Shown piece by piece: positions 1 to 6,860 of a stretch of 13,731 bases of DNA. Source of the DNA: Microbacterium sp. (GTDB lineage: Bacteria; Actinomycetota; Actinomycetes; Actinomycetales; Microbacteriaceae). The stretch's first letter is position 1. Each line of letters begins with the position of its first letter. A program made the position numbers and the translations under genes. The notes under the pieces were generated by a model. The model was not told the DNA's origin. It did no database searches and worked only from the letters and a program-made list of their open reading frames with translations. Location: the NCBI RefSeq assembly GCF_003248605.1, contig NZ_QFPF01000067.1, forward strand, positions 1 to 13,731, given 5' to 3'.

Positions 1-184
1 ACTGCCCGCTTGTCCCATCGTCTTGCCCGTAGGCCGGTCGATCAGCGGAGACTCCCGCACGGTCACCGGGATCTACGGGCTGCCGCGCCCAAGGGTGTCG
101 CGTTTACCTAGCCCGCTGAAGAATTGCGCTCAGGTACGCCCTACGCGACACCAACTCGGCGCCCGCGCCACCTCCGGCGAACTG

Positions 185-277
185 CAGAATCAATGGCACG
201 CAAAGCGTCGGAGACGATCCCGGCGGTGTCGGCGGCATCCGAGATTCCGCTGAATCTCGCCACAGAATCAATGGCAC
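185..277. repeat. 15-base direct repeat pair
   Basis: CAGAATCAATGGCAC occurs exactly at 185-199 and again at 263-277, 78 bases apart. A third partial copy of its core, GAATC, lies at 252-256. The repeat is not palindromic. Position upstream of the dehydrogenase suggests paired regulator binding sites, but a chance duplication left by a small rearrangement is also possible. Confidence 0.6.
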
Positions 278-278
278 A

Positions 279-320
279 TCCGACATATTCATTGTCATCG
301 GACAGATGCAATAGTTACTC
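279..320 (+). promoter_or_regulatory. Possible promoter and operator of the alcohol dehydrogenase
   Basis: TCCGACA (279-285) is mirrored by TGTC-AT-CGGA (293-302), a quasi-palindrome with a two-base insertion in the right arm. TTGTCA at 292-297 resembles a -35 box, and TAGTTA (312-317) or TTACTC (315-320) could serve as a -10, though the spacing is not ideal for the first. The ribosome site GAGGAG at 333-338 follows. This is pattern matching only; the arrangement would let a regulator on the inverted repeat block RNA polymerase. Confidence 0.3.
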
Positions 321-347
321 CCACCACAACCCGAGGAGCCCTCCCGT

Positions 348-1415
348 ATGCTCGCGACCTTCATGTACGGCGCCCGTGACGTTCGCGTCGAGACCGTTCC
401 CGATCCGATCATCAAGAGCCCTACCGACGCGATCGTCCGCACGGTGCGGACGTGCGTCTGCGGGTCCGATCTGCATCGCTACCACGGGATGGAACCCTCG
501 AACGAGGGGCGCCCGATGGGCCACGAACTCATCGGTGTGGTCGAGGAGGTGGGGGCCGCCGTGCGGAGCGTGCGGCCCGGAGACTTCGTGATCGCGCCGT
601 TCTCGTTCCAGGACAACACCTGCGTATTCTGCCGCGAGGGGCTGCAGACCTCGTGCGTGCACGGAGGCTGGTACGGCGGTATCGAGACCGGGGGGCTGCA
701 GGCAGAGCGTGCCCGCGTCCCTCTCGCCGACGGGAGCCTCGTCACTGTGCCGGACCTCGACCCCGCCTCCGCCGACGAGAGCATGCTGGCATCCCTCCTC
801 ACCCTCTCGGACGTGTATCTCACCGGCTACCACGCCGCTCACATGGGTCAGGTGGAACCCGGCAAGACCGTGACCGTCATCGGTGACGGTGCCGTCGGGC
901 TCTCCGCCGTTCTCGCCGCGTCGCAGCTCGGCGCGGAGCGGATCATCCTCATGGGTCGGCACACGGCCCGCACCGACCTCGGCCTCGAGTTCGGTGCGAC
1001 CGACGTCGTCGCGGAACGAGGCGACGAGGGCATCGCGAAGGTCATGGACCTCACCGACGGCGAAGGGTCCCATATCATTCTCGAAGCCGTCGGCCACATG
1101 CCCGCCTACGAGCAGGCGTGCGGCATCGTCCGTCCGGGCGGGATCATCTCCCGAGTCGGCGTGCCGCAATACGAAGACGCGCCCGTGGGGTTCGGATCGC
1201 TGTTCGGCAAGAACGTGCGGCTCGCCGGCGGACCCGCCCCCGTGCGCGCCTACATGGATGCCGCGATCCCGCAGGTGCTCTCGGGTGCGATCGATCCTGG
1301 ACGAGTCTTCGACCGCACCATGCCGCTCGTCGACGTGGCTGCCGGCTACAGGGCGATGGACGATCGCGAATCGCTGAAGGTCATGCTCACGGTCGCGACC
1401 CCCTCCGTCACGTGA
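348..1415 (+). CDS. Zinc-dependent alcohol dehydrogenase (MDR family)
   Basis: A 355-residue medium-chain dehydrogenase/reductase, the usual length for the family, predicted to oxidise an alcohol or reduce an aldehyde/ketone with NAD(P) in the cytosol. An N-terminal GroES-like domain (about 25-140) carries the catalytic-zinc ligands C38 and H59-E60 (GHE). A Rossmann domain starts near 170 with the nucleotide-binding GDGAVG at 179-184. The structural-zinc lobe has C92, C95 and C103, but the first of the usual four cysteines is replaced by D89, a substitution I believe occurs in related actinobacterial enzymes. The start is ATG 348 with GAGGAG nine bases upstream. It appears to be a single gene, convergent with the small gene that ends at 1442. 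The exact substrate cannot be told from sequence; threonine-dehydrogenase-like or sorbitol-type relatives are alternatives. Confidence 0.9.
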   Translation: MLATFMYGARDVRVETVPDPIIKSPTDAIVRTVRTCVCGSDLHRYHGMEPSNEGRPMGHELIGVVEEVGAAVRSVRPGDFVIAPFSFQDNTCVFCREGLQTSCVHGGWYGGIETGGLQAERARVPLADGSLVTVPDLDPASADESMLASLLTLSDVYLTGYHAAHMGQVEPGKTVTVIGDGAVGLSAVLAASQLGAERIILMGRHTARTDLGLEFGATDVVAERGDEGIAKVMDLTDGEGSHIILEAVGHMPAYEQACGIVRPGGIISRVGVPQYEDAPVGFGSLFGKNVRLAGGPAPVRAYMDAAIPQVLSGAIDPGRVFDRTMPLVDVAAGYRAMDDRESLKVMLTVATPSVT

Positions 1416-1441
1416 TCACGGGGCGGTCCGTTCGACATCGG

Positions 1442-1765
1442 TCAGCCCGCGCTCTCGGCGGCGGCGAGGATCTCGCGCATCGTGTCGAGGGTGATCTCGT
1501 CGGTCTGCCCGTCCACCCTCTCGTGGGCGATCATCCCGAGCCCCAGCCCGGCGAGGTAGTCGCAGGCCTTCTCGAGCCGCGGGGCGACCTCATGATGATC
1601 GGGACCGAACAGGTCTGCACTGTAGACGGGTTCGCCCGCCAGGATCGAGCGTCGCAGCTCGTCGCGTGAGCGCCCGGTGATGCGGTACAGCGCGCCGAGG
1701 ACCTCGCCGGGCAGGTCGGGGGTGCCATCGATCGTGATCGAGAGGGCGCTGTCTGCGGTGCTCAT
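1442..1765 (-). CDS. Small uncharacterised protein (107 aa)
   Basis: I do not recognise a named family. The protein is soluble with no signal peptide or membrane helix. It contains an amphipathic stretch (GEVLGALYRITGRSRDELRR), a segment VYSADLFGPDHHEVAPRLEK with clustered acidic and His residues, and a Gly-Leu repeat GLGLG. The helix-strand pattern is faintly like the small alpha/beta fold of ribosomal L7/L12 C-terminal domains, but that is a guess. ATG 1765 is preferred; an in-frame GTG at 1783 would add six residues (CCDGR-rich) and neither has a good ribosome site. It lies 25 bases after the TetR stop on the same strand, so it is probably co-transcribed with, and translationally helped by, the regulator gene. 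Confidence 0.65.
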   Translation of the reverse strand: MSTADSALSITIDGTPDLPGEVLGALYRITGRSRDELRRSILAGEPVYSADLFGPDHHEVAPRLEKACDYLAGLGLGMIAHERVDGQTDEITLDTMREILAAAESAG

Positions 1766-1790
1766 CCGACCATCACAGCACACCGCGCGC

Positions 1791-2447
1791 TCACTGGCCG
1801 AGAAAGAGGCCCCGCCGCGTCTGCTCGTCCAGCGGCAGGGGTGGTACCGGGTCGTCGCCGGGGTGCGCCGCGTAGCCGTCGAGAAGCACGTGGGCGCACC
1901 GACGCCAGGCGGCGGGCCCGAGGTGGCGGGTGCGGTCGGCGACGGTGCCGACCATCATCATGAACAGATCGACGTCGGCCGCGGCGAAGCCCGCGCGCAC
2001 TGCTCCCTCCGCGCGCGCCCGCGCGATCACCGCATCCCACGCCTGCAGAAGCTCGCGCACGCGATCATCGCGTCGCGCGCGGTCGCCGACACGGAACAGC
2101 GTCGGAAACAGGCCGCGGTCGACGGCGCGCAACTCGGCCGCCCCCATCATCAGCTCGCGCAGCGCCTCGGCGCCGGAGGAGCGGGTGGATGCTGCCGCCA
2201 CGAGCTCCAGCATCCCTCGAAGCTTGCTCGCGGTCAGTTCCTCGATCAGCGCGTCCTTGTCCGGGAACTTGCGGTAGACCGTGCCCACTCCGACACCGGC
2301 CTCGCGCGCGACGTCGTTGAGCGAGGCCTCGACCCCGCGTTCGGCGAAGAGGCGTGCGGCGGCGTCGAGGATCTTCTCGCGATTGCGCGCGGCGTCCGCG
2401 CGCAGGTTCGATCCGGGGGCTGCGTCGTCGGCGCCGGGCGAGGTCAT
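1791..2447 (-). CDS. TetR-family transcriptional repressor
   Basis: A 218-residue TetR/AcrR-type regulator. The N-terminal helix-turn-helix domain covers about 22-68: an REKILDAAARLFAERG helix, then NDVAREAGVGVGTVYRKFPDKDAL, the canonical TetR recognition segment. The C-terminal ligand domain (about 75-200) contains LRELMMGAAE and resembles the SbtR-like C-terminal class. The start is placed at ATG 2447; the frame stays open to 2540, but the extra residues would cross the operator and promoter. A TACACT box lies exactly six bases before this ATG, implying a leaderless transcript. It is divergent from the MFS exporter, the classic arrangement of a local repressor with its efflux pump. The ligand is unknown, probably an exported toxic compound. 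Confidence 0.92.
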   Translation of the reverse strand: MTSPGADDAAPGSNLRADAARNREKILDAAARLFAERGVEASLNDVAREAGVGVGTVYRKFPDKDALIEELTASKLRGMLELVAAASTRSSGAEALRELMMGAAELRAVDRGLFPTLFRVGDRARRDDRVRELLQAWDAVIARARAEGAVRAGFAAADVDLFMMMVGTVADRTRHLGPAAWRRCAHVLLDGYAAHPGDDPVPPLPLDEQTRRGLFLGQ

Positions 2448-2453
2448 GCGGTC

Positions 2454-2459
2454 AGTGTA
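2454..2459 (-). promoter_or_regulatory. -10 box of the tetR gene, leaderless type
   Basis: On the minus strand TACACT is followed by six bases (GACCGC) and then ATG at 2447, so transcription would begin at or beside the start codon. There is no ribosome site. The matching -35 position (2477-2482, TCCGCT) lies inside the left operator arm, which would give autoregulation. Confidence 0.5.
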
Positions 2460-2474
2460 CGCCGAACCTGCGCT

Positions 2475-2499
2475 TAAGCGGAGTCGCAGCATCCGCTTA
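2475..2499. promoter_or_regulatory. TetR-type operator between tetR and the MFS gene
   Basis: A perfect 8-base inverted repeat: TAAGCGGA (2475-2482), nine spacer bases, TCCGCTTA (2492-2499). The left arm also overlaps the perfect 10-base palindrome CGCTTAAGCG (2471-2480). AAGCGGA/TCCGCTT arms are of the kind bound by TetR-family repressors (compare AAACGGA/TCCGTTT sites). The site covers the -35 region of tetR and lies just before a possible -10 TACGCT (2505-2510) for the exporter, so one bound repressor could shut both promoters. Confidence 0.75.
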
Positions 2500-2504
2500 T
2501 CCAC

Positions 2505-2510
2505 TACGCT
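2505..2510 (+). promoter_or_regulatory. Possible -10 box of the MFS gene
   Basis: TACGCT fits TANNNT and sits six bases after the right operator arm. It would give a transcript of about 50 leader bases before ATG 2570. No good -35 is visible at the 17-base distance, as is common for actinobacterial promoters. Confidence 0.35.
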
Positions 2511-2569
2511 GAAGAGCACGTCCGACGGGGTGCGTCGCACTCGTTCCTCCTCGAAAGGCGCGTCTCGTC

Positions 2570-4054
2570 ATGACGATGACCCAGAATCACCCCGTAGTCG
2601 CGGGCCCATCCCCGTCCCGCCCGGCGAAGGATCGTCGATGGCTGACCCTGTGCGTGCTCGCGCTGACCCAGCTGGTCGTCGTGCTCGACGGCACGATCGT
2701 CAACATCGCGCTGCCCCAGGCGCAGGCCGAGCTCGCCCTGACCGACGGGCAGCGGCAGTGGGTGGTCACGGCGTACGCGCTGGCATTCGGCGCCCTGCTG
2801 CTGCTCGGCGGGCGCATCGCGGACTACTGGGGTCGCAAGCGCACATACCTCGTGGGCATGATCGGGTTCGGCATCGCGTCGGCGTTCGGCGGCATCGCGC
2901 AGAACGGCATCGAGCTGATCATCGCCCGAGGCCTTCAGGGCGCGTTCGCGGCGATGCTCGCCCCCGCGGCGCTCGCCCTGCTCACGGTGACCTTTCCGCA
3001 CGGCAAGGATCGCAACACGGCATTCGCCGTCTTCGGTGTCATCGCGGGTGCGGGCGCCGCCGTCGGCATGCTGCTCGGCGGCGTGCTGACCGAGTTCGCG
3101 GACTGGCGCTGGTGCCTGCTCGTGAACGTGATCTTCGTCATCGTCGGCTTCATCGGGGGTGTGCTCCTGGTGCGCGAGAGCAAGGCGGGCGGAGAGAACA
3201 CCTACGACATCTGGGGTGCCGTCACCGTCACCCTCGGGCTCGGTGCGCTGGTCTACGGCTTCAGCCTCGCCGAGACCGGGTGGGCGACGCTGGGGACCAT
3301 CGGATTCCTCTCGCTCGGCGTTGTTCTGCTGGCGCTGTTCGTCTGGCTCGAGACGCGGGTGGCGCAGCCTCTGCTCCCGCTGCGCGTCGTGCTCGACCGG
3401 GTGCGCGGCGGCGCGTTCCTCATCCAGGCCATCGTCGGCACCGTCATGATCGGCGCCACGCTCTACCTCGCCCTGCATCTGCAGATCGTGCTCGGGATGT
3501 CGCCGCTGCAGGCCGGGCTCGGCAGTCTGCCGATGACGTTGGCGATCATGGCGACGGCCCCGGTTGCGACGCGGATGCTGCGGGTCATCGGTCCGCGTCC
3601 GCTGATGATCACGGGGCCGATCATCGCCGCCGCGGGTCTGCTCTACCTCGCCGCGCTGACCGCCGACGGCAACTACTTCGTGCAGATCCTTCCGGCGCTC
3701 CTCGTGCTGGGTGTGGGGATGGCGTGCATCTTCGTGCCCGTGCAGAACCTCGCCCTGAGCGGCGTCGAGCCGCACGACGCCGGGGCGGCCTCGGCGACGG
3801 CCAACGCCTCCATGCAGATCGGCGGCTCGATCGGCCTGTCGGTGTTCACGGCGCTGTACGTGTCGGCATCCGAGTCCTCGTTGAGCGCGGACCCCGGGGC
3901 GCAGCTGGAGGCGCTGACGGCCGGGTACTCCGTCGTCTTCTTCGCGGCGGCCGTTGTCATGGTCGTCGCCGCGGTCGTCGCCCTCGTCTTCATCCGCGGC
4001 TCGAAGGAGGAGTTGGCTCCCACAGAGGGCGCCGCGGCTGTGCATCTGGGCTGA
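2570..4054 (+). CDS. MFS multidrug exporter, DHA2 (EmrB/QacA) family
   Basis: A 494-residue drug:H+ antiporter of the 14-helix class, in the inner membrane. Signatures in order: motif D1 LDGTIVNIALP (39-49) with the membrane acidic residue D40, motif A GGRIADYWGRKR (80-91), the motif B arginine R120 in RGLQGAF, and the antiporter motif C GVIAGAGAAVGMLLGG (156-171) followed by DWRWCLLVNV. About 14 hydrophobic segments run to residue 476, ending with a short charged cytoplasmic tail. ATG 2570 is chosen because GAAAGG lies at 2553-2558; a second ATG six bases on would be too far from it. Divergent from the TetR gene and presumably repressed by it. The substrate cannot be deduced; quaternary ammonium compounds, dyes or antibiotics are typical. 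Confidence 0.93.
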   Translation: MTMTQNHPVVAGPSPSRPAKDRRWLTLCVLALTQLVVVLDGTIVNIALPQAQAELALTDGQRQWVVTAYALAFGALLLLGGRIADYWGRKRTYLVGMIGFGIASAFGGIAQNGIELIIARGLQGAFAAMLAPAALALLTVTFPHGKDRNTAFAVFGVIAGAGAAVGMLLGGVLTEFADWRWCLLVNVIFVIVGFIGGVLLVRESKAGGENTYDIWGAVTVTLGLGALVYGFSLAETGWATLGTIGFLSLGVVLLALFVWLETRVAQPLLPLRVVLDRVRGGAFLIQAIVGTVMIGATLYLALHLQIVLGMSPLQAGLGSLPMTLAIMATAPVATRMLRVIGPRPLMITGPIIAAAGLLYLAALTADGNYFVQILPALLVLGVGMACIFVPVQNLALSGVEPHDAGAASATANASMQIGGSIGLSVFTALYVSASESSLSADPGAQLEALTAGYSVVFFAAAVVMVVAAVVALVFIRGSKEELAPTEGAAAVHLG

Positions 4055-4084
4055 GCCCCGGCGCCGACGCCCTCCGGCTCCGCG

Positions 4085-4102
4085 CGCACGCGTGCGTAGG
4101 CT
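4085..4102 (+). promoter_or_regulatory. Possible promoter with abutting palindrome
   Basis: CGCACGCGTGCG (4085-4096) is a perfect 12-base palindrome and is followed directly by TAGGCT (4097-4102), a TANNNT -10 candidate upstream of the gene at 4122. The leader would be about 13 bases and still include the GGAG ribosome site at 4111-4114. In DNA this GC-rich, a palindrome of alternating CG can arise by chance, so support is limited. Confidence 0.3.
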
Positions 4103-4121
4103 GGTGCGGGGGAGGGTGCCG

Positions 4122-4946
4122 ATGGACGAGTCGACGGTGAGCGAGTTGCGCGCCCTGCGCGCGCGTGCATATGGTCCCGAGGCGGACATCGCCGACGATC
4201 CCGCGAGGCTTCGGCGCCTCGAGGAGCTCGAGGCCATCGCCCGCGCGTCCAGGTACTCGGCCGGACGCGACGAACCCGCAGCGGAGCCCGATCCGGCCGT
4301 GCCGGTCGTCGCCGGGACGTCCGCAGATGCGGGGGGCCCGCGTCATCGTGCACCCGAGCCAGGGTGGGAGGCCGAGGCCGGGCCCGAACCCACCCCGAGC
4401 GCTGTGCAGTCGGACGTGACACCGACGCGCCGTGAGCAGCGCCGGTCGCGGCTCGTGATCGCCTGGGTCGCCTCGCTCGTGATCGCCGTGCTCATCACCG
4501 CGATCGTGACCGGCGTCGTCTCGCGTCGGGTGCAGGCCGACCCCCGGGAGGTCGGCGTACTCGGCATCGACCCGTTCGCGGAGCTGCCGGAGATCTTCGC
4601 CGGATGGCAGTGCGGTGGTCCGGATTGCGACCCGGAGGATGTCGCCGGCGAGGCCTTCGCCGGGTTCTTCGGCCTCGCGATCTATCGCATGCCGGGCGGG
4701 TGGACGGGCGGGCGGGTGGGTGACGAGTGCCTGCTGATCATGGATGCCGCCTCGATCGAGCCCGAGTCGAACTCTTTCTCGGGTCCGATCTACTCGGGGT
4801 GCGCCGCGGGCGGTTTCGCCGCGACGGTGCAGTTGTCGGTGACATCGGAGCTCCCGGATGAGTTGCGCGACGAGTTCGCCGAGGGCACGGGACTGCGATT
4901 CATCGAGGACGGAGACGAGGTCGTGGTTCTCAGCGACGCCGAGTGA
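4122..4946 (+). CDS. Single-pass membrane protein of unknown function
   Basis: A 274-residue protein with no family I recognise. Residues 1-45 form a charged helical N terminus (SELRALRARAYG, then RRLEELEAIARA). Residues 46-105 are a low-complexity Ala/Pro/Glu linker, 103-110 a basic stop-transfer-like patch, and 111-133 one membrane helix. The C-terminal domain (about 140-274) should lie outside the membrane and has four cysteines (C164, C169, C203, C227), possibly two disulfides, with acidic surroundings (DEVVVLSDAE at the end). The N-terminal SELRALRARAYGPEADI pattern recalls short SHOCT-like or anti-sigma-like cytoplasmic segments, without proof. ATG 4122 has GGAG seven bases upstream; the open frame extends further upstream into the MFS gene but without a better start. 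Its last 17 bases overlap the 3' end of alkD on the other strand. Confidence 0.75.
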   Translation: MDESTVSELRALRARAYGPEADIADDPARLRRLEELEAIARASRYSAGRDEPAAEPDPAVPVVAGTSADAGGPRHRAPEPGWEAEAGPEPTPSAVQSDVTPTRREQRRSRLVIAWVASLVIAVLITAIVTGVVSRRVQADPREVGVLGIDPFAELPEIFAGWQCGGPDCDPEDVAGEAFAGFFGLAIYRMPGGWTGGRVGDECLLIMDAASIEPESNSFSGPIYSGCAAGGFAATVQLSVTSELPDELRDEFAEGTGLRFIEDGDEVVVLSDAE

Positions 4947-5712
4947 GCGGATCCCGGCGGGGAATCGCGCGGAGCCGGGCGCGCTCATCGGGCCCGAGGT
5001 GCTCGGTGGCGTAGCTGAGCATCGTACGTGGCATCGCGTCCGCGTGCTCGTCGAGGAACGCCATCAGCTCACCACGGTCGACCCGCTTGCCCACTTCACG
5101 CAGCATCCATCCGGTCGCCTTGTGCATGAGAGGTTCGGGGTCCTCGAGCAGTGTGCGGGCCAGGCGCAGCGTGGGTTCGGCGTCGCCGGCCTTGATCCAC
5201 GCGAAAGTCGCGATCATGCCGATCCTGCGCTCCCAGAGGAGTGTGCTCGCCGCGAAGCGGTCGAGCTCGGCGAACGCGACTGCTTCGGATTGATCGCGCA
5301 GCCACCGACCGACGAGGATCTCAGCGCTCGAGTCGACGATGTCCCAGCTGTCGATCTCGCCCCGGGCGGCCGCCTGCAGGTAGGCGTCGTGGAGCCGATG
5401 GCGGACGTCGTCATCTCGCGATCGCGGCCGGCTCGCCCGCTCGACCTGCGCGACCATCACAAGAACGGCCGCCAGGCGATGCTCGTGCACGGGGCTGGCC
5501 AGCAGCTCGCGGATCTCGGTGAGCGGGAGGCCGGCGTGCCGTCCCACCGCCGCCCTGATCGCGGGAACACTCGCGCCGACGAACACGTCGCCCTCGCCGT
5601 ACTCTGCGGGGCCCGTCTTGAAGAAGCGCTGCATGACGGCTGCCCGGGCGGGGTCGGCGTGCGCGTCGATCGCACCCGCGAGCGCGGCCGCGGTGAGCGG
5701 TGACTCATCCAC
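4930..5712 (-). CDS. alkD: AlkD-family DNA alkylation repair glycosylase
   Basis: A 260-residue HEAT-like-repeat DNA glycosylase predicted to excise N3- and N7-alkylated purines without base flipping. Family signatures: DSWDIVDSSA (121-130) with W123 and D127 spaced like the catalytic Trp/Asp pair of Bacillus cereus AlkD, WERRIGMIATFAWI (160-173), and HKATGWMLREVGKR (197-210) with W202 at the position of the third DNA-contacting Trp. The C terminus has MPRTMLSYATEHL, also typical. Length fits the family (about 220-260). The start is GTG 5712; TAACCT lies exactly six bases before it, so this gene may have its own leaderless promoter. It follows alkC on the same strand with a 41-base gap and may also be read from the alkC promoter. 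It ends convergently with the 4122 gene. Confidence 0.9.
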   Translation of the reverse strand: MDESPLTAAALAGAIDAHADPARAAVMQRFFKTGPAEYGEGDVFVGASVPAIRAAVGRHAGLPLTEIRELLASPVHEHRLAAVLVMVAQVERASRPRSRDDDVRHRLHDAYLQAAARGEIDSWDIVDSSAEILVGRWLRDQSEAVAFAELDRFAASTLLWERRIGMIATFAWIKAGDAEPTLRLARTLLEDPEPLMHKATGWMLREVGKRVDRGELMAFLDEHADAMPRTMLSYATEHLGPDERARLRAIPRRDPLTRRR

Positions 5713-5718
5713 CCGAGC

Positions 5719-5724
5719 AGGTTA
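5719..5724 (-). promoter_or_regulatory. -10 box of alkD, leaderless type
   Basis: On the minus strand TAACCT fits TANNNT, followed by six bases (GCTCGG) and the GTG start at 5712. No ribosome site is present. This is the same geometry as at tetR. No clear -35 is visible in the short gap behind alkC. Confidence 0.45.
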
Positions 5725-5753
5725 GCAACGCGGGCGGACGGGGTCGCCCGCGA

Positions 5754-6854
5754 TCACGCCTCGGCGAGCAGCTCGAAGGCCGCGGGCTCGCTCATGACGC
5801 CGTTCACCTGCAGCGCAATCGCGTGCGCGCCGGGGTAGTAGCGCCGCGTCGTGATCGCTCGGAACGAATGGCGACGCTCGATCGCGAGGGTCTCACCCGG
5901 CGCCAGGTCGCGGACCGCGATCTTGAATGTCTTGCTCGTCTGGGAGCCGTTCGCTCTGCGGTGGAAGACGACATAGTCGACCGCGACGCGGGCGGCGACG
6001 GTGCCGGCGTTGCGCACCCGCCCCGCGAACCCGATCGTGCCGCCGAACGGGACCTCGGCACCCGACAGCCGCGGCCCCTGCACCTCGAGCGCATCGCCCG
6101 TGAATCCGAGCAGGGCGAGGGCCCCGGCATCCCCCCGCTTCACGAGGGTGCGGAGGGCATGGCGCACGACGGATGCTGTCGTGGCATCCGGTTCGGCGAG
6201 CCACCGCGCCGCGGTCTCGGTTACCAACTCGGCGTTCTCGCGGCTGAGGTCGTTGAGGTGGTTTGCGACCGAGCGGCGCACGATCTCGTCGGGATCGCGG
6301 TACAGGGCATCGAGGATCAGAATGGTGCGCTGCGGCTCGCGGAGGAGCGCCGGCACCCGGACCGCCCACGGCGGGTAGGGTCTCGTGCCCTCGCTGGCGA
6401 GCCGGCGCACCGCGGGGTCGGCCGCGCGCGTCCAGGCGAGCGCGTGATCGAGCGCCCGGTCGAGATCGGCGCGCAGCAGGGTGCGGATCGCGAACTCGGA
6501 GGTGAGGCGCCCGGTCAACTCGGCGAGAAGGGCCGTACCGTCATCGAACGCCGCCTCGGACTCGTCGGCGGCGCGAGTGGCGACCGCGAGGGTGACGGGC
6601 CAGATGAGCCACCCCCTGAAGCCCGGATCGAGCGCGGCACGGCGAACGACGGCGGCCAACGCCGCGTGGTCGCCGGGCACATCGTCGAGGAGAGCGTCGC
6701 GCAGAAGGTCGGCGCGGGCGCCGAGCGGCAGCGGCGCGAGGGACTCTGCCGCCTGGGCGAGGGCGGGCGCGTCGGTGTCGGGTCGGGCGGCGCGGATGGC
6801 GCGCACGAGCGCGCGCGCCTCGTCGGCGCCCAGGAGCTCATCGGCGAAGGGCAT
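5754..6854 (-). CDS. alkC: AlkC-type alkyl-DNA glycosylase with C-terminal Ig-like domain
   Basis: A 366-residue protein of the HEAT-repeat DNA alkylation repair superfamily. Residues 1-245 are helical repeats with the AlkC hallmarks SEFAIR (119-124), RRLASEGTRPYPPWA (150-164) and RRSVANHLNDL (193-203). From memory, catalytic or DNA-contacting acidic residues of Sphaerobacter AlkC are E121, E156 and D203; E120, E155 and D202 here fall at the same spacing. Residues about 255-366 form a beta-rich segment (GTIGFAGRVRNAGTVAARV, then VQVNG-like end), matching the Ig-like domain known in some AlkC proteins. AlkC removes 3-methyladenine and 3-methylcytosine from DNA. ATG 6854 has no ribosome site, but TAGAAC lies six bases upstream. 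Upstream gene of the alkC-alkD pair. Confidence 0.87.
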   Translation of the reverse strand: MPFADELLGADEARALVRAIRAARPDTDAPALAQAAESLAPLPLGARADLLRDALLDDVPGDHAALAAVVRRAALDPGFRGWLIWPVTLAVATRAADESEAAFDDGTALLAELTGRLTSEFAIRTLLRADLDRALDHALAWTRAADPAVRRLASEGTRPYPPWAVRVPALLREPQRTILILDALYRDPDEIVRRSVANHLNDLSRENAELVTETAARWLAEPDATTASVVRHALRTLVKRGDAGALALLGFTGDALEVQGPRLSGAEVPFGGTIGFAGRVRNAGTVAARVAVDYVVFHRRANGSQTSKTFKIAVRDLAPGETLAIERRHSFRAITTRRYYPGAHAIALQVNGVMSEPAAFELLAEA

Positions 6855-6860
6855 GCGTCC

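Larger units (their letters stand above)
1..347. other. Intergenic stretch, no supportable gene
   Basis: I find no recognisable coding sequence here. Short open frames exist on both strands, but their translations are rich in Arg/Ser/Pro with no family motif, as expected of shadow frames in GC-rich DNA. Bases 1-130 could be the remains or tail of a neighbouring gene; I cannot identify one. The part nearest the dehydrogenase (about 240-330) is less GC-rich than the rest and carries a direct repeat, an inverted repeat and a possible promoter, which are listed separately. It is best read as the regulatory region of the downstream dehydrogenase. Confidence 0.6.

Noticed and set aside
315..1169. 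Minus-strand open frame opposite the alcohol dehydrogenase
   Set aside because: The plus strand encodes the complete zinc and nucleotide-binding motifs. The antisense product is His/Gly/Asp-rich and unrecognisable.
1416..1441. Terminator between the convergent dehydrogenase and small gene
   Set aside because: Twenty-six bases with no convincing stem-loop.
4055..4121. Possible terminator after the MFS gene
   Set aside because: Only short GC-rich self-complementary pieces are present with no T-run. The one clear palindrome abuts a -10-like box and fits a promoter better.
2504..4237. Long open frame on the minus strand opposite the MFS gene
   Set aside because: Its translation is an Arg/Asp/Glu/His/Gln-rich low-complexity string with no domain, as produced by antisense reading of a GC-rich membrane protein. 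The plus strand encodes clear DHA2 motifs.
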